This document shows positions 1 to 12,230 of a stretch of 64,000 bases of DNA, one piece after another. Positions within the stretch are counted from its first letter, which is position 1. The number at the start of each line of letters is the position of its first letter. Source of the DNA: Isoetes taiwanensis (lineage: Eukaryota; Streptophyta; Lycopodiopsida; Isoetales; Isoetaceae); NCBI GenBank assembly GCA_021234155.1, contig JAJEKV010000073.1, forward strand, positions 4,000,001-4,064,000, in the 5' to 3' direction. Both the position numbers and the translations under genes were made by a program. The notes below the pieces were generated by a model that saw nothing but the letters and a program-made list of their open reading frames with translations, was not told the origin of the DNA and ran no database searches.

Positions 1-1330
1 GAATCTAGATTATTTATAGTTTAGTGCATTCATTAATGGCTAATGTGACGACATTAGTTCGTGACAGCTACTTGGAGTTGCCCAATTAAATGCCAAGCTG
101 CACGAATGAGTTAATGCACCAAGTTAATTATTGGGTGTTGACATTGTTGTAGTTGTCATGTAATAATTGTGAGTGATAGTCTATTCTAATCTATGAGAAG
201 CAGTGGCAGTAGATTAGAGCAGTGGCATGTTAAATGGTGTCATGTTATACAAAGCTTTGGAAAGACCTATGAGAAGCAGTGGCAGTAGGTCAAAGTCAAA
301 GTCAAAGGTGGCGGGTCAAAGTCAAAGTGGCGGGCACCCCCTACCCGGGTGTTGCTGGGCTCGCTAGAAACACACAGACACCCCCTGCCCGCCACTTAGG
401 GTTTGTGTTGACCAGTCAAAGTCAAAGTCAACTAGGGCCGAATTTTAAGGAAGGCAAGTCTATCTACTCCTGATTTTTAGGCAAGTTGGAGAACTTTCTA
501 TATGAAGGGGATGCACAATTTGACAAGTGGATGCACCCGAATTGGAAGGTAAATATGGAGATAAATACTGGAGGAATGGATAGACAGGAGGGCTTACAGG
601 TCGAGAGCTGAGCGCAGGAGTTGTAGTTTTTTGTAAAAGGTTTATGGATGAGTGACCATATTTTGGCTCCATGAATCTAAGCTTTTATAAGCCTTGTTTA
701 TAAAGTTGTCTAGCAAATTTGGTGAATAAAGCTATTGTTATACTGACTATTTCTGGAACAATTTCTACAGACATCACACTTGGATCAAACATACGTGTTA
801 AATAAATTGATCTACACTAGAAGTATCAATGCATGTAAAGCATCCCTCTTAGGGTTCAACTCCTCAATGTTTCTTATCTTACATAGACTATCATAAAAAT
901 AATATATGAAGTTGAGATAATGACATGACATCATATCATTATCATGACACTTGACATGGAATACAAATTTTAAGATTGTTTTCTTTTCTTTTTTTGAGAC
1001 TATAAATACTACTCATCTTCCAAATTTCATGTGACTTCTTAAAACATTGAGGTAAGATGAGCTAAACAAGCCCTTGAGAGACCCAGTTAGGTCCCCAAGG
1101 AATTTCCGAAAACAGACATCCAGTAACCATTTCACATCCATGATATTCCAAATAGAATAAGAATTTCAAAGACCTATTAGTTTCCAATAGAAATAGATAT
1201 TAAGTACTACTTGTCTTTCTAAATGCATTACATTCTTTAAAAAATAGAGTAATATGGATTGTCAAAATTTTAACACTTGGAGGACCTACATAATGTTTGC
1301 AAATGCTTTTTTCAAACCTTTTAATTGGAA
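1..1330. other. Non-coding, with a short direct repeat and a hairpin
   Basis: No convincing gene. The phrase ctatgagaagcagtggcagta occurs twice (about 191 and 267). Between 285 and 435 there are runs of GTCAAA units flanking an inverted pair, GTGGCGGGCA near 327 and TGCCCGCCAC near 386, which could fold into a hairpin. The remainder is AT-rich sequence in which I see nothing. Confidence 0.5.
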
Positions 1331-1760
1331 AAAAGTTTTAATAAAAAAGGAGATTTTTGTCACAAATCATTGTTAGAAAAAAAATATTCCAGTCACTAGA
1401 GATAAAGAACAAAATGGTGGACGAAGGCCTTTTATTTTTTAAGAGGCCACCATAACATCGCACACTTTATAAACACGAAAAATGTGCAATAAAATGGACA
1501 AATGCCTTCTATTTTTTAAAAGGCCAGCACAAAGTTTTTAATAAAAAGGATATATTTGTGGCAAAGCATTGTTAGAAGAAAAATATCCAAATCACTAAAG
1601 ATAAAGAAGCGAAAGAAAACCATTTTTTTTTAAGGCCATGACAACATAGCATGCTTTATAAACAAGGAAAAGGTGCAATTTGAAATAGCAAAGGCCTTCT
1701 ATTTTTTAAAAGGCCAACACAACTTTTTAAAAAGACTGCAACAACATTTTAAAAAGATGC
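1331..1760. repeat. Tandem repeat, period about 198 bp, about two copies
   Basis: Two diverged copies can be read in tandem. Landmarks are cattgttagaa followed by a variant of atattcca.tcacta.agataaag near 1370 and again near 1568, and ccttctattttttaaaaggcc near 1504 and 1694. No coding potential. Origin unknown. Confidence 0.6.
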
Positions 1761-3780
1761 AACAAAGACGTCAAGGTAGATGAGTCTTCATTCTTGTTTA
1801 GTGTCCAATGAGAGCTCGCCATGTGGCGACCATACTAATCAAGAATGACAAATGGGTACATCATTCTTGACGAACCTGAAACATCCAGTTAACTGCGTGA
1901 AAACTCTGCTTGAGATGCCGAAGCTTACCATTTGCTTGAGATGCTGAAGCTTAACTGCGTGAAAACCCTGCTTGAGATGCCGAAGGTCACCGAAAATGCT
2001 TACCTTGAGCAGCAACAATTTGCAGATTCCTGCTCTGGAATGGGAGCTGGCCAACGGCTGCAGCCAGGAGCGCCGGCTCCACATAACATCATCAAACATC
2101 GACCAGCCTCAAGCATCGATTAACAACAAAATTTGACTCGATTGCCAAGTTTCAAATTGACGGCCGATGGAGCAGCTGCAATCGAAGGGTCCTCAAGTAA
2201 GAAGCCATGAATTTTGCTGCCATTGCCATGAATTTTTGTAGAAAGTTCATGGGAGAGCTTGGCTTCAACAGAAAGTTGCTTGGATGAAGAAGGAGAATAA
2301 ACTTGATTTCTTTGTATTTGACTCTACATTGTATAGAAGTTTTCTATATTTTGATTACTTTCTCCTTTCCGTACGGATGCTGGGATCATACCTTCAAGAG
2401 GTCATGGATATGCGAGATCAGCTATGTCCTCGGGCACACACTTGACATGTATATATATACATATATTTTATGATGATGTATACCTGTACAGTTTGATAGC
2501 ATTCTTATTGCTGCCATGGTTTTTCCCTCGAAAACCCTTCGGGGCAGGGGTTTTTTAAACCGGACATTATTAAGTATGCTGCGCTTCTTCATTGGGTCCT
2601 ATAAGCCGATTAGTCTTAGTGGACGATAAAAATCATTCTTTCTTTCTCTCTTTCCTCATATGTACACATAGAAAACAATATAGTCTGAGTATATATACAA
2701 ATTCATCCTCTTGGAGCTATAAAAGAATTAAAAGGAAAAAAAGTATATGAATTGGCTCGTTCGGATTCGTCGCGAGACGATGCCGACCATCAGTTGTGGG
2801 CATGTGGAATGGGTACGTGTAATGGAATGCATACCCCGTCAAAAGAATGATATAGTTCATGAAGGCACTCTTATATCTTTTCAGAACGCAAAAAGAATGG
2901 GTCGGTGAGATGGAATAGGTAGATACGTTGGTGCAATGATGGAAGCCACATGAGAAAACTAATGTTATATATACGAGAATGGCATTTATACCATTGTTTA
3001 TCCAGTGGCTACTGCAACCAGCGACAGCCGGAAGCAGTCCATTAGATAAATAGGGGATGCACACCAAATGCCATTCCCTAGTTGGGGGAGCCACTTTTGC
3101 ACATGTTTGAGAAGGTTTGCACAAGTTTGAGCTGATCTAGAGTTGAAACATAGATCGAGCAAATTCTAGCATCCCTTTTCCTTTTAATTATTATGTGACC
3201 ATGTATTTGAAGTTATTCATGGAATGACCATGGTGATGTAACCTTAAAATTGGATAAAGGTCCTCTGGACAAAATAATAACCTTGGGTATGATGGAAAAG
3301 ATGAGATGTGCCAAGTTCATGAAATATGATATTGTGGCTATGCAATAAGGTAAATGCTGAAAGGTAACCACACTGTGAAATTTTGCATATGATTGATATG
3401 TGCTCAAGAAAAATAACAAAAACAATTGTTTGTTTAACAGAAGTGAGGAAATTGACATTGAGATAGGGAACGTAGAATTTCACATTTGTACTCTAAATTT
3501 GAGTTGACTTGTGATTGCATTAACCTTATGGCATTTTGGTACACACGTTTTGGGAAAGACATGTACTTTTTACATGCAAATTTCCACTTGCTGCTTCCTA
3601 AGCAAAAGACTTTCTTGCATGCACATGTGTGACATATTTTACCTCTTATATATCTTATGACCTCTTGAAAAGAGAAAAGGCTAAGGGTGACGACTTGCCA
3701 AGAAAAAAGAGGTAATTGCTAATTATTTTTGTGGGCGTGGTTTCTGCTAGGAGAAGATAAAAAAAGTGTAGTGTTTAGAC
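1761..3780. other. Non-coding; possible LTR remnant near 1.9-2.6 kb
   Basis: A 33-bp phrase beginning aactgcgtgaaaa is directly repeated at about 1889 and 1953. At 2515-2560 the sequence ggtttttccctcgaaaaccc followed by ggggttttttaaacc resembles the polyadenylation/R region seen in many plant copia LTRs, so 1.85-2.6 kb may be the end of an old solo LTR. No PBS or coding region was found to support this. The open frames in 2.7-3.5 kb have no recognisable motifs and I do not call them genes. Confidence 0.3.
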
Positions 3781-3784
3781 GCAT

Positions 3785-6700
3785 GAGTGTTAACATCAAC
3801 CACCTTCTGCAATAATTATCTTCGTTAATATACAAAATTAGGATTGAATGGGATTTATTGTTCATGAAGACCAATAGACCTATGAGACCCAATCAAATAG
3901 CACAACAAACATGTTATTGTTAAGATTAAAAAACCCACCCTAAAGGGTCTTTGAGTGAAAAACCTTGGCAGTAATAAGCATACTGTTAGACTGTAAAATG
4001 ATACATTTCAAGGTAATGTCTGAGGATGTAGCTATCCATCACCTCCTAAAGATATGATCCTCTCAATGAAGCCTGCCCAACATCACATGGAGTGGCTATA
4101 GGCTGGATTAACTCAGCATAGCATGCCCGAATATGGTGGAATACCAGATAGTTCTGAAGAGTGTGACGTTCATCTTCAACAATTCCCAGCTGGAAACACT
4201 GGCACAAGCATGTCTTCTTATACCTCCTTGACCATCCGGCCTGCCTTATTTCCTCGGTACGCACTGGGTGGTGAATTCGCCTCATCAGCCTCGGTGCTTT
4301 CATAGTAAATGTGTATGCAGATATCATTGTGATCCCATTCAAGCATCTAGATTTATCCTCATGAAGTGTAAGTATCTTGACCTTACCTGCAGCACCAGCG
4401 TCACAAAGCTTGTTGAGGAAGCAAGCATCGAGGTGTTGGCTCAAATTATGTGATCCTCTACAGTTTGTACCGATATGCACCTCTACTCCTGCACACTACA
4501 TAGAGAGAACCATTGGGCTCGTTTCTAGCCGGCTTTGAGGCGCTGCAGACCCATTGCCATGGTACGATGAACATTGTCCATACTGACCACCTTCTAAAAG
4601 TAGATGAGATGGCAGTCAAGTGCGGCCCTCTAAAGAGGCAAGAAGCTTGTCTCATGAGAAGGATTTGATATGGAACCATGGATTTTACCCAAACTGCCTG
4701 AGCTAAGAAGGGTTTCTGCACCCCCTCCAAGTCATTCTAGGTGGCAAGTGATACTATGGGGTCCCAGGCCTTGACCTGTATAGAAGAACAAGCTTCACCA
4801 AGACCCTGAACAAGTTCGACTGATGGATCCAATCATAAAGCTTTGCTTTGTCACCGTTGTTCTGCATTGCATATAGCCCCTTCCAATCTGCCATCACTCG
4901 TAGCCGAATAGAAGTATCCCAAAATGTGGTAGAAGGGAACTCCACTCCCATTTGTAGACAATTTGGTTCTAATAAGTGAAGGATGGAGGCCTTGGCTAAC
5001 GCGAGGATGAGATGAGATGTGCATTCCACTGGCCTGGTAGAAAGTATCATGGGCATCTGAATGCTGCTATATGTCAACCCGAGGTGTAAGCTAAGAGGTC
5101 CACATTGTCGGCATATATAAACTGCAGTGTTAGAAGAATGAGTATTAACATAAAAAACCCTCTACAATAATTGTCTACGTTAATTAACAAAATTAGGATT
5201 GAATTAGAGTGAATGGGATTTTATTATCCACGAAGACCAATAGACCTATGAGACCCAATCAAAGAGCACAACAAACATGTTACTGTCAGGATTAAAAACC
5301 ACGCCCCAAGGGTCTTTGAGGGAAAAACCTTGGCAATAATAAACATATTGTTAAACTGTAAAATGATATATTTCAAGGTAGTGTCTGAGGGCATAGCTAT
5401 CCATCACGTCCTAAAGATACGATCCTCTCACTGAAGCCATGCCCAACATCACATGAAGAGGCTAGTTAGGCAGGACTAACTCGGCATAGCATTCCTAAAT
5501 ATGGTGGAATATCGGGCAGTTCTGAAGGGTGTGATGCTCATCTTCAATAACTCCATCTAGAAACACTGGCAAAAGCATGTTCTTTTGTGCCTCTCGGATC
5601 CATCTGCTTGTCTTAATTTTGAGGCAGTGCACCCCTGTAAGAATGGACGCTATCAATCTGTGGTTTACATAGGCAAATGTGTATGCAGTTAGCGTTGTGG
5701 ACCTCATTCAAGCATGGCATTTAGCTGGGTCTGGTCATGTGCTGTCATGACTTGTTTCGATCCTCTGCAGTTTGCACCGATATGCACTTCTGCTCTTGTA
5801 CACCCTATAGAAGGAACCATTGGGCTTGTTTCTAGCAGGCTTTGAGGTGCTATGAACCCATTGCCATGGTATAAGCAAGGTTGGGAAGATGAGCACTGCT
5901 CATACTGACCACCTTCTGAAAGCAGATGAGGTGGCAGTTGAGCCCCTAAAGAGGCAAGAAGCTTGTCTCTTGCAGAAGGATCTGATATGGAACCATGAAT
6001 TTCACCCCAACTGCCTGAGCTAGGAAGGCTTTCCGCACCCACTCCAAGTCATTCTAGGTGGCAGGGGATACTACGGGCCCCCAAACCATGACATTAGACA
6101 GAAGAACAAGCTCCTCCAAGACCCTGAACAAGTGCGACTAATGGGCCAAGTCGTAAAGCTTTGCTTTGTTACCGTTGTTCTGCATTGCATACATTACCTT
6201 CCAGTCTGCTGTCACTCGTAGCCAAATAGAAGTATTACAAAATGTGGTAGAAGGAAACTTCACTCTCACTTGTAGGTAGGTACAACCTCACAATTTGGTC
6301 CTAATAAGTGAAGGAGGGAGGCCTTGACTGATGCGAGGACGAAATGACGCATTTCAGTGGCCTGGTAGAAAGTATCCAAGGCATCCGAAAGTATCCAAGG
6401 TATCCAAGCTTGAGGTGTAGGACAAGAGGTCCACATCGTCGGCATATATAAAGTGCAGTGTGAGAAGCATGAGTGTTAACATCAACCACCCTTTGCAATA
6501 ATTGTCTACGTTAATTAGCAAATTTAGGATTGAATTAGATTGAATGGGATTTTATTATCTACAAAGACCCATAGAGCTATGAGACCCAATCAAAGAGCAC
6601 AACAAATATGTTACTGTCAGGATTAAAAAACCATGTCCCAAAGGGTCTTTGAGGGAAAACCTTTGACAATCATAAACATACTATTAAACTATAAAATGAT

Positions 6701-7621
6701 ACATTTTAAGGTACTCTCTGAGGGCATAGCTATCCATCACCTCCTGAAGATATGATCCACGCACTGAAATCGTTCCCAACATCACATGGAGTAGCTAGTT
6801 AGGCAGGACTAATTCAACATAGCATGCCCGAATATGGTGGATAATAGACAATTTTGAAGAGTGTGATGCTCATCTTCGATAATTTCCAGCTGGAAATACT
6901 GGCAAAAAGCATGCCCTCTTGTGCCTCTCAGATCCATCTGCCTATCTTAGTTCGGAAGTGGTGCGCACATGTGTGAATGGACGTTATCAGTCTATGCTTC
7001 TTCATAGGCAAATGTGTCTGCAGGTAGCATTGTGGACCTTGTTCAAGCATGGGATTTATATGGCTCTAGTAGTGTGTTGTCTTGATTTGTTCTAGAACAC
7101 CAGCATCAAAAGGCTTGCTGAGGAAGCAAACATCGAGGTATTGCCTCAAGTTATGGTGATTCTCTGCAGTTTGTACCTATATGCACCTCTGTTCCGACAC
7201 CATCTATCGAGGGAACCACAAGGCTCAGGCTTTGAGGGGCTGCAGACCCATTGCCATGTTATAAGCAAGGTTCGGAAGATGAGCATTGCCCATTCTGAAA
7301 GTAGATAAGGTAGCAATCGAGTGCAGTCCTCTAAAGAGGCAAGAAACTTGTCTTCTCTATAGAAGGATCTGATATGGAACCGTGGATTTTACCCCAACTG
7401 CCTAAGCTAGAAGGCTCTCTGCACCCCAACTAAGTCACCACGGACCCCAGACCTTGACCCTATATAGAAGAACAAGCTCCACCATGACCCTAAACAAGTG
7501 CAACTGATGGGCCTAGTCATAAAGCTTTGCTTTGTTAGTATTGTTCTGCATTGCATATAGTACCTTCCAGTCTGCCATCATTAGTAGCCGAGAAGTATCC
7601 CAAAATGTGGTAGAAGGAAAT
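3785..7621 (-). repeat. Three tandem copies of a ~1.34 kb LINE-derived unit
   Basis: Units begin near 3785, 5138 and 6468, each opening with a version of gtgttaacatcaaccacc and then attaggattgaat. The matching runs through the units, for example the stretch around ccaatagacctatgagacccaatca at 3868, 5236 and 6568. The third unit is cut short at 7621 where a gypsy LTR starts. Read on the minus strand, each unit begins just inside a reverse-transcriptase YADD motif and runs to a 3' end, so the repeated unit is a LINE 3' segment. All copies contain stops and frameshifts. Confidence 0.8.
4046..5130 (-). pseudogene. LINE reverse transcriptase 3' fragment (unit 1)
   Basis: Minus-strand reading near 5100-5130 gives IYADNVDLLAYTSG, a degenerate form of the catalytic YADD box of non-LTR reverse transcriptases; the third unit keeps YADDVDLLSYTS near 6440. 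Downstream frames (4754-5077, then 4046-4480) include a Cys/His segment ending EDERHTLQNYLVFHHIR, which resembles the zinc-binding tail after plant LINE reverse transcriptases. Upstream catalytic blocks and the endonuclease are absent. The reading is spread over several frames with stops, so it is non-functional. Units 2 and 3 carry the same protein remnants (for example 5495-5707 and 6301-6498). Confidence 0.6.
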
Positions 7622-8256
7622 TGATACGGAGCAAGCACGGGGGAGTGGTCCACGACAAATGGGTTATAAAATTAAAAATATGGCAAAAGTATGGCAAATA
7701 GTATGTGAATATTAATCCTAATGTTTCCCCAAGTGTTTGATATAAAAGGCAAGTGTTTGCTAAAAAGGGCTAAAGTCATGAAGAGATCTATAAATAGAAG
7801 TTAAACTTTAGTTAGACACATCTGCGCAACCGGAGCTCCGATTGAGGCAAATTTTACTTGTCCGAATTGGGATGGCACATTTTGTAGTTCATCCGTCTGA
7901 GGGAGTAATGGCTGAAAATGTGAGACAAATCATAGATTACTTGCTACAATCTATTATTACAGCATCAAGTAACTTGCAATTGCTTTTGATCCAGGGCTAC
8001 TTGAGTAGCTAGATTAGCTTGAGGCCAGTAAGCCAGATGCCGTGAGCTTTGTATTTGCTATAGAAGGCTTGTGTTTTGCCATAACCCAAAGGATCCTTGA
8101 GTGGTTAATTGTGTCTTATATTCGTATATGAAAGACTACACTTCCTCGATCTGTTCAACAGTTGTGATGATGTTGTGAATACAAGTTGATCTTGTCTATC
8201 TAGTAAAATATTATTTCAAGGCTATATATGCATCTAAAAAGTTAAGAATCGTATCA
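7622..8256 (+). repeat. 5' LTR of a Ty3-gypsy element
   Basis: Starts TGATACGG and ends CGTATCA, immediately followed by AGTGGCACTGC at the place where related elements have a PBS (AGTGGTATCAGAGC at 32,017). The core holds a TATA box in atctataaatagaag near 7785-7800. The block gagctccgattgaggcaaa and then aattgggatggcac is shared with the LTRs at 29.3, 31.3 and 40.6 kb, so the families are related. Its left end interrupts the third LINE unit. Confidence 0.75.
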
Positions 8257-9860
8257 AGTGGCACTGCTAAAGGTTTTACATTCTTCGTGAGATTCATGGG
8301 CAACTGTCTATTCCAACCACCTCAAATGGCTCGAAAGCTCTGTATGGGATCATCCCGAAAGATTCAAATGCTAACGCCGCAAGGGTCTCCGACCAAGGGA
8401 TGTGAATAATTTCTTCAAGTCTATGAAGGGCTCTCGACGATGAAACCTCTACTCGTCCCTCTGTATTAATATATGTACAAATTTATCAACTATTATAATC
8501 CATTGTCAACTTATAAGTTGAGTTTTAACTTGATTTCTTTTATGGCTAACAAGAAGTAACCTATAAATGACATTATGATGTATAACTTTGAATAACAACC
8601 ATGCAGGCTACTCGGCAGCCGTGAATATCGTGGCTCGTGGTCCTGTGGTCGCTGCACATCGCGGCAACCTTGAACTTGTCTCTACCGGTGACCGTAATGA
8701 AGAACAGATATGGTTGAAGTGGTGAAATACAAGGTCAACTCCTGCATGAGGAACTAGATGCGAGTCGTTGATAAAGTATTATGCCTTTAAATGCATGCTC
8801 GAGTATGAACTATCACGCTTTCCACCACTCTGAGAGTATCCGGATGAAGCCTCAACCGTATGAATCGGCCACCCCACAAGCAGGATGTGAACTATAAAAT
8901 AGAGGACTATCAGAAAAAGGTGGATAGTGCAATGAGTAATGTATGGAAACCCGGTTGGGCCGGGCCTCGAAGATAGGTCCGAATGGAAGGTAAAGTTTGA
9001 TTAGACGAGATGGAAGAATACCTGAACTCATACTCTGATGAAAGATAAATCTATTACAGGAAAAAGTAACAACAAACTTGATTGACCGTACTGATTTAGT
9101 GGAAAGGATATGCCAAGTCAAACAAATTAAGAAAGAACAATTGTAGATTAAACCTTCAAAGATGCTCTTTCAAGTAAGCACTACGTCCCAAGGCTGTGCC
9201 ACACGCATAAACCTAGCTCTATAGGTTGGATCAAGGAAACCTACCTGGGCAAAAATGCAGGAACATGAGGCTAAGGCTAAAATACCCCACACCCCACTGA
9301 AGACGTGCAAAGTTGGATGGCTAAGCATTGAGGGATCGAATAAGAATATTAGGGAGATTGATACATGCCATCAACCCAAAAAAACAAATGGGAGGCGTAA
9401 TATAGGCATAAGCCCGGAGGAAGTCTCGGACAACCCCTGTGGGCGTAAAACAACCAGCATACAAAGGAACGCAATGTGCGGCCTTATCAGCCAAGCGCAC
9501 CCCTACACCTGAGTACTAGCACGTGGAAAAGACTATAGGAAAGGATTCTACGAGAATAGAAGCAAAGCAGAGGCCTGTGGGGAAAATCCGCGGAATTCTT
9601 TGGACAATATTTTGAAAAGGAGAAGAGGAGGAATGCATAAAGAAGAAGTTATGTTTCAGATTCTTCCAAATGCAAGTCATCATACACATGATTGTCTTGT
9701 GATGCAAGCAAAGACCGTAGAACTCATTGATTGGGAGTCATCAACTGCGGGCGACACTTAAGACGCATCAAATAGAACCACGCTCTACATAGAAGGTGAG
9801 TGCAGAATTTGTGCAGCCTATTGACTCAGTGATATAAAAATCACTAAGAGTTTCGGGCAG
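8257..9860 (+). pseudogene. Gypsy leader and gag remnant
   Basis: About 600 bp after the LTR is untranslated leader. From about 8886 the frame reads DVNYKIEDYQKKVDSAMSN, close to the gag segment KKDYQKTVDSAITSIWK near 63,300 (minus strand). After an intervening stop, LDEMEEYLNS near 9000 matches WLDEMHEFEKK there. The rest of gag, including any zinc knuckle, is not readable. The frame at 9255-9512 is probably degenerate gag/linker. Confidence 0.5.
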
Positions 9861-9869
9861 AGGGCATCA

Positions 9870-10166
9870 TTGATAAGTAAGCCCTATGTAGTTCCTTATA
9901 GACATGTAGTCGACAACTTCACTTCTCCAAGGTTAGCTGCCCTAATGAAGAACAAGACCCTTAAGTCCAAACACAGGCCGATCAGTATGGCAAGTGATGC
10001 TATTCGCCACATTAAGGGGAAGAGAATCAACTTTGATATAGACCTCAGTGGAACCAAATGGACTATGGGTGCAGAAATAATAGATATTGGTAAATATGAC
10101 CTCATAGTGGGAATGGAATTCTTGAAGCCAGCTAAAGCCATGATTGGATCGCGGACAAGCACCTAA
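9870..10166 (+). pseudogene. Gypsy aspartic protease, C-terminal part
   Basis: The translation has VDNFTSPRLAAL and then DIGKYDLIVGMEFLKPAKA, the region after the catalytic Asp and the closing 'GMDWL'-type motif of Ty3-gypsy proteases. The DSGST catalytic box that should precede NFTS is degraded: the bases just upstream read PYRHVVDNF. The same segment is recognisable at 49.36 kb (+) and 61.8 kb (-), which supports the assignment. Not functional. Confidence 0.7.
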
Positions 10167-10540
10167 ATCTCCATCACTACATCTCTAATACAAAACGCTT
10201 GTAGTCAAAGGTAAGAAAGTCTTTTCACTAAGGGCTGCTGTATCTCTTTGAAGCAATTGCACAAAAGCTTAATGAAAGGGAAGGTGGAATATATCCTTAG
10301 ACTAGAGGCAATTGAGCCAAATCATGAGAAGAAAAAGGAACCAAGCTTGAATCAGCTGGCCAGGCCAGTAGTAAGATTGATCAAGGAGTTCCATGACGTG
10401 TTTCAGATGAAATCCGTGAGCTACCACCCTATAGGGCCGTGGATTGTGAAATCACACTAGCACTGTGTGCTAAGCTTCCACGCTGCTGCCCCTTATAGGA
10501 TGAGCACTCGAGCTAGTTGAGCCTACAGCTACCATAAGAA

Positions 10541-11000
10541 TTGCTTGGTGCCCTGCCCTACTGTGCAAATACCCTTCAAGGCACCCATTCTCTTTGTGAA
10601 GAAGAAGGATCAAGTCTAAGGATGTGCATAGATTACCGTTCATTGAACAAGCAAACGGTAAAGAACAAATACGCTTTGCCTAGGGCAGATGACTTGATGG
10701 ACCAACTCCAAGGAGCAAAAGTCTTTTCTAAGATATACTTGAGATCAGGCTACCATCAGATAAGAATCAAGGAAGAAGACATTCATAAGACTGCCTTTAG
10801 AACGCGGTATGGGCACTATAAATTTACAATCATGCCCTTCGGCTTATCAAATGCTCCAACAACGTTCATGAGGCTAATGAACGACATATCTTTAGAGAGT
10901 TCTTGGATGAGTTCGTCATCGTCATCCTCATCTACAGCAAGTCAATGGAAGAACATGTCGTACATTTGAGAAGAGTATTAGAAAAGATAAGATGACATCG
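10541..11000 (+). pseudogene. Gypsy reverse transcriptase
   Basis: Conserved blocks are in order: [21 protein letters not shown], then [21 protein letters not shown], then the block ending [19 protein letters not shown]. The palm aspartate of block 'DLRSGYH' is changed (KIYLRSGYH instead of KIDLRSGYH). The YxDD region is frameshifted near 10,900-10,970 into a serine-rich reading. An upstream in-frame part near 10,250-10,460 carries the EFHDVF segment that normally precedes the domain. Confidence 0.85.
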
Positions 11001-11043
11001 TTTATAGACTAAGCTCTCAAAATATCACTTTGCAACAAGTAGA

Positions 11044-11700
11044 ATGGAATATTTGGGGCATGTGGTCACAACTGAGGGAATCTCACCAGGCCCAGTGAAA
11101 ATAAAAGCCATAGTGGATTGGCCAGCACCAAAGAATGTGGCGGAAGTAAGAAGTTTTCTTGGCTTGGCAGGGTACTACCGCAAATTTGTAAAGGACTTCG
11201 CTAAGTGGGCATCCCCTTTATCGGACCTCACTAAGAATAAGAAGGTAAAAGGTTGGATGGCACATTGGCTTGAGAATGTCCAACCTTCTTTTGAAAAGCT
11301 CAAGGAAGCCTTGACAACAGCACCAGTGCTCACCCTACCGGATCCAAGTAAAGATAAGTTGTGGCAATGGATGCTAGTAAGCAACAGGGGGAGTCCTCAT
11401 GCAAGAAGGAAGAGTAGTAGCCTATGACTCTAAGAACATGAACGACGCTGAGCAATGCTACCCAATGCACGATCAAGAACTCCTGGCCATAGTAAGAGTG
11501 CTTCGTATTTGGAGACACTACCTGCTTGGTAGAAAATTCCAGTTGGATACAGATCATCAAAGCCTCCAATATATTTTACGCAACCACTCATCAACTTGAG
11601 GCAAAGGCGATGGATAGCGTTCTTCGAGGAATATGAATTTGAGATAGTCTACAAGCTAGGAAAGTTAAATGTGGTTGCGGACGTTCTATCCCGCGGCCAT
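11044..11700 (+). pseudogene. Gypsy RT connection and RNase H
   Basis: EYLGHVVTTEGISPGPVKI and VRSFLGLAGYYRKFVKDFA are the RT thumb/connection blocks. RNase H follows after a frameshift near 11,390: VVAYDSKNMNDAEQCYP, then HDQELLAIVRVLRIWRHYL and a final LNVVADVLSR. The last phrase matches the conserved 'NVVADALSR' end of the gypsy RNase H. Confidence 0.85.
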
Positions 11701-11789
11701 ACTCCACTTTGTCTAGTGATTTTGGCAAGAAGATTGAAGAGGCCTTGCCTTCAAGCAAGGAATTCAAGGAGATATGGGCTAGCCTTGCA

Positions 11790-12230
11790 AAGAGGCAAGG
11801 ATAGATAAAGAAAGAGAGGCTTATAAGGGATATAAGAGAGAAGGCAATCTTCTCTACCATAAGGACAAATTTTGTATCCCCGAATCATCAGGAGTAAAGA
11901 AGTTAATACTTCATGATACTCACAATAGCCAAAAAGCCGGCCATGTAGGGTTCATGAAAACCTACTTCAAGATAAGAAGTAGTTACTATTGGCCTAGCAT
12001 GAAGAAGGATATAGCCAACTACATTCTAAGTAATGCCAAATTTTGTCAAGAACAAAGGCCGAAAGCAGCTTTAAATTCCAAGATCTTTTGGAACCTTTGG
12101 CAAAGGCTAACCGCTAAGTAGAAGGTGGTGGGTATGGACTTCATAACCGCCGACCCCAAGAACAAAGAAGGGGCCATGATGCCTTAATGGTAGTGGCCCA
12201 TAAATTGTTCAAGATGGCTCATTTCTGCCT
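11790..12230 (+). pseudogene. Gypsy integrase, N-terminal zinc region and core start
   Basis: The reading HDTHNSQKAGHVGFMKT and YYWPSMKKDIANYILSNAKFCQ is the H-H-C-C zinc-binding domain. The start of the catalytic core follows as VVGMDFITADPK, with stops on both sides. Homology then ends. The remaining catalytic residues and any chromodomain are missing. Confidence 0.7.

Larger units (their letters stand above)
7622..12230 (+). mobile_element. Decayed Ty3-gypsy retrotransposon with 5' LTR
   Basis: The order is LTR, a gag remnant, protease, reverse transcriptase, RNase H and the first part of integrase, which is the Ty3-gypsy order. Homology stops near 12,230 inside the integrase core, and no 3' LTR was found, so the element is 3'-truncated. 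Many stops and frame changes separate the domains. The gag piece (DYQKKVDSAMSNVWK near 8915) matches the gag of the minus-strand gypsy element at 63.3 kb, which places both in one lineage. It cannot transpose by itself. Confidence 0.8.
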
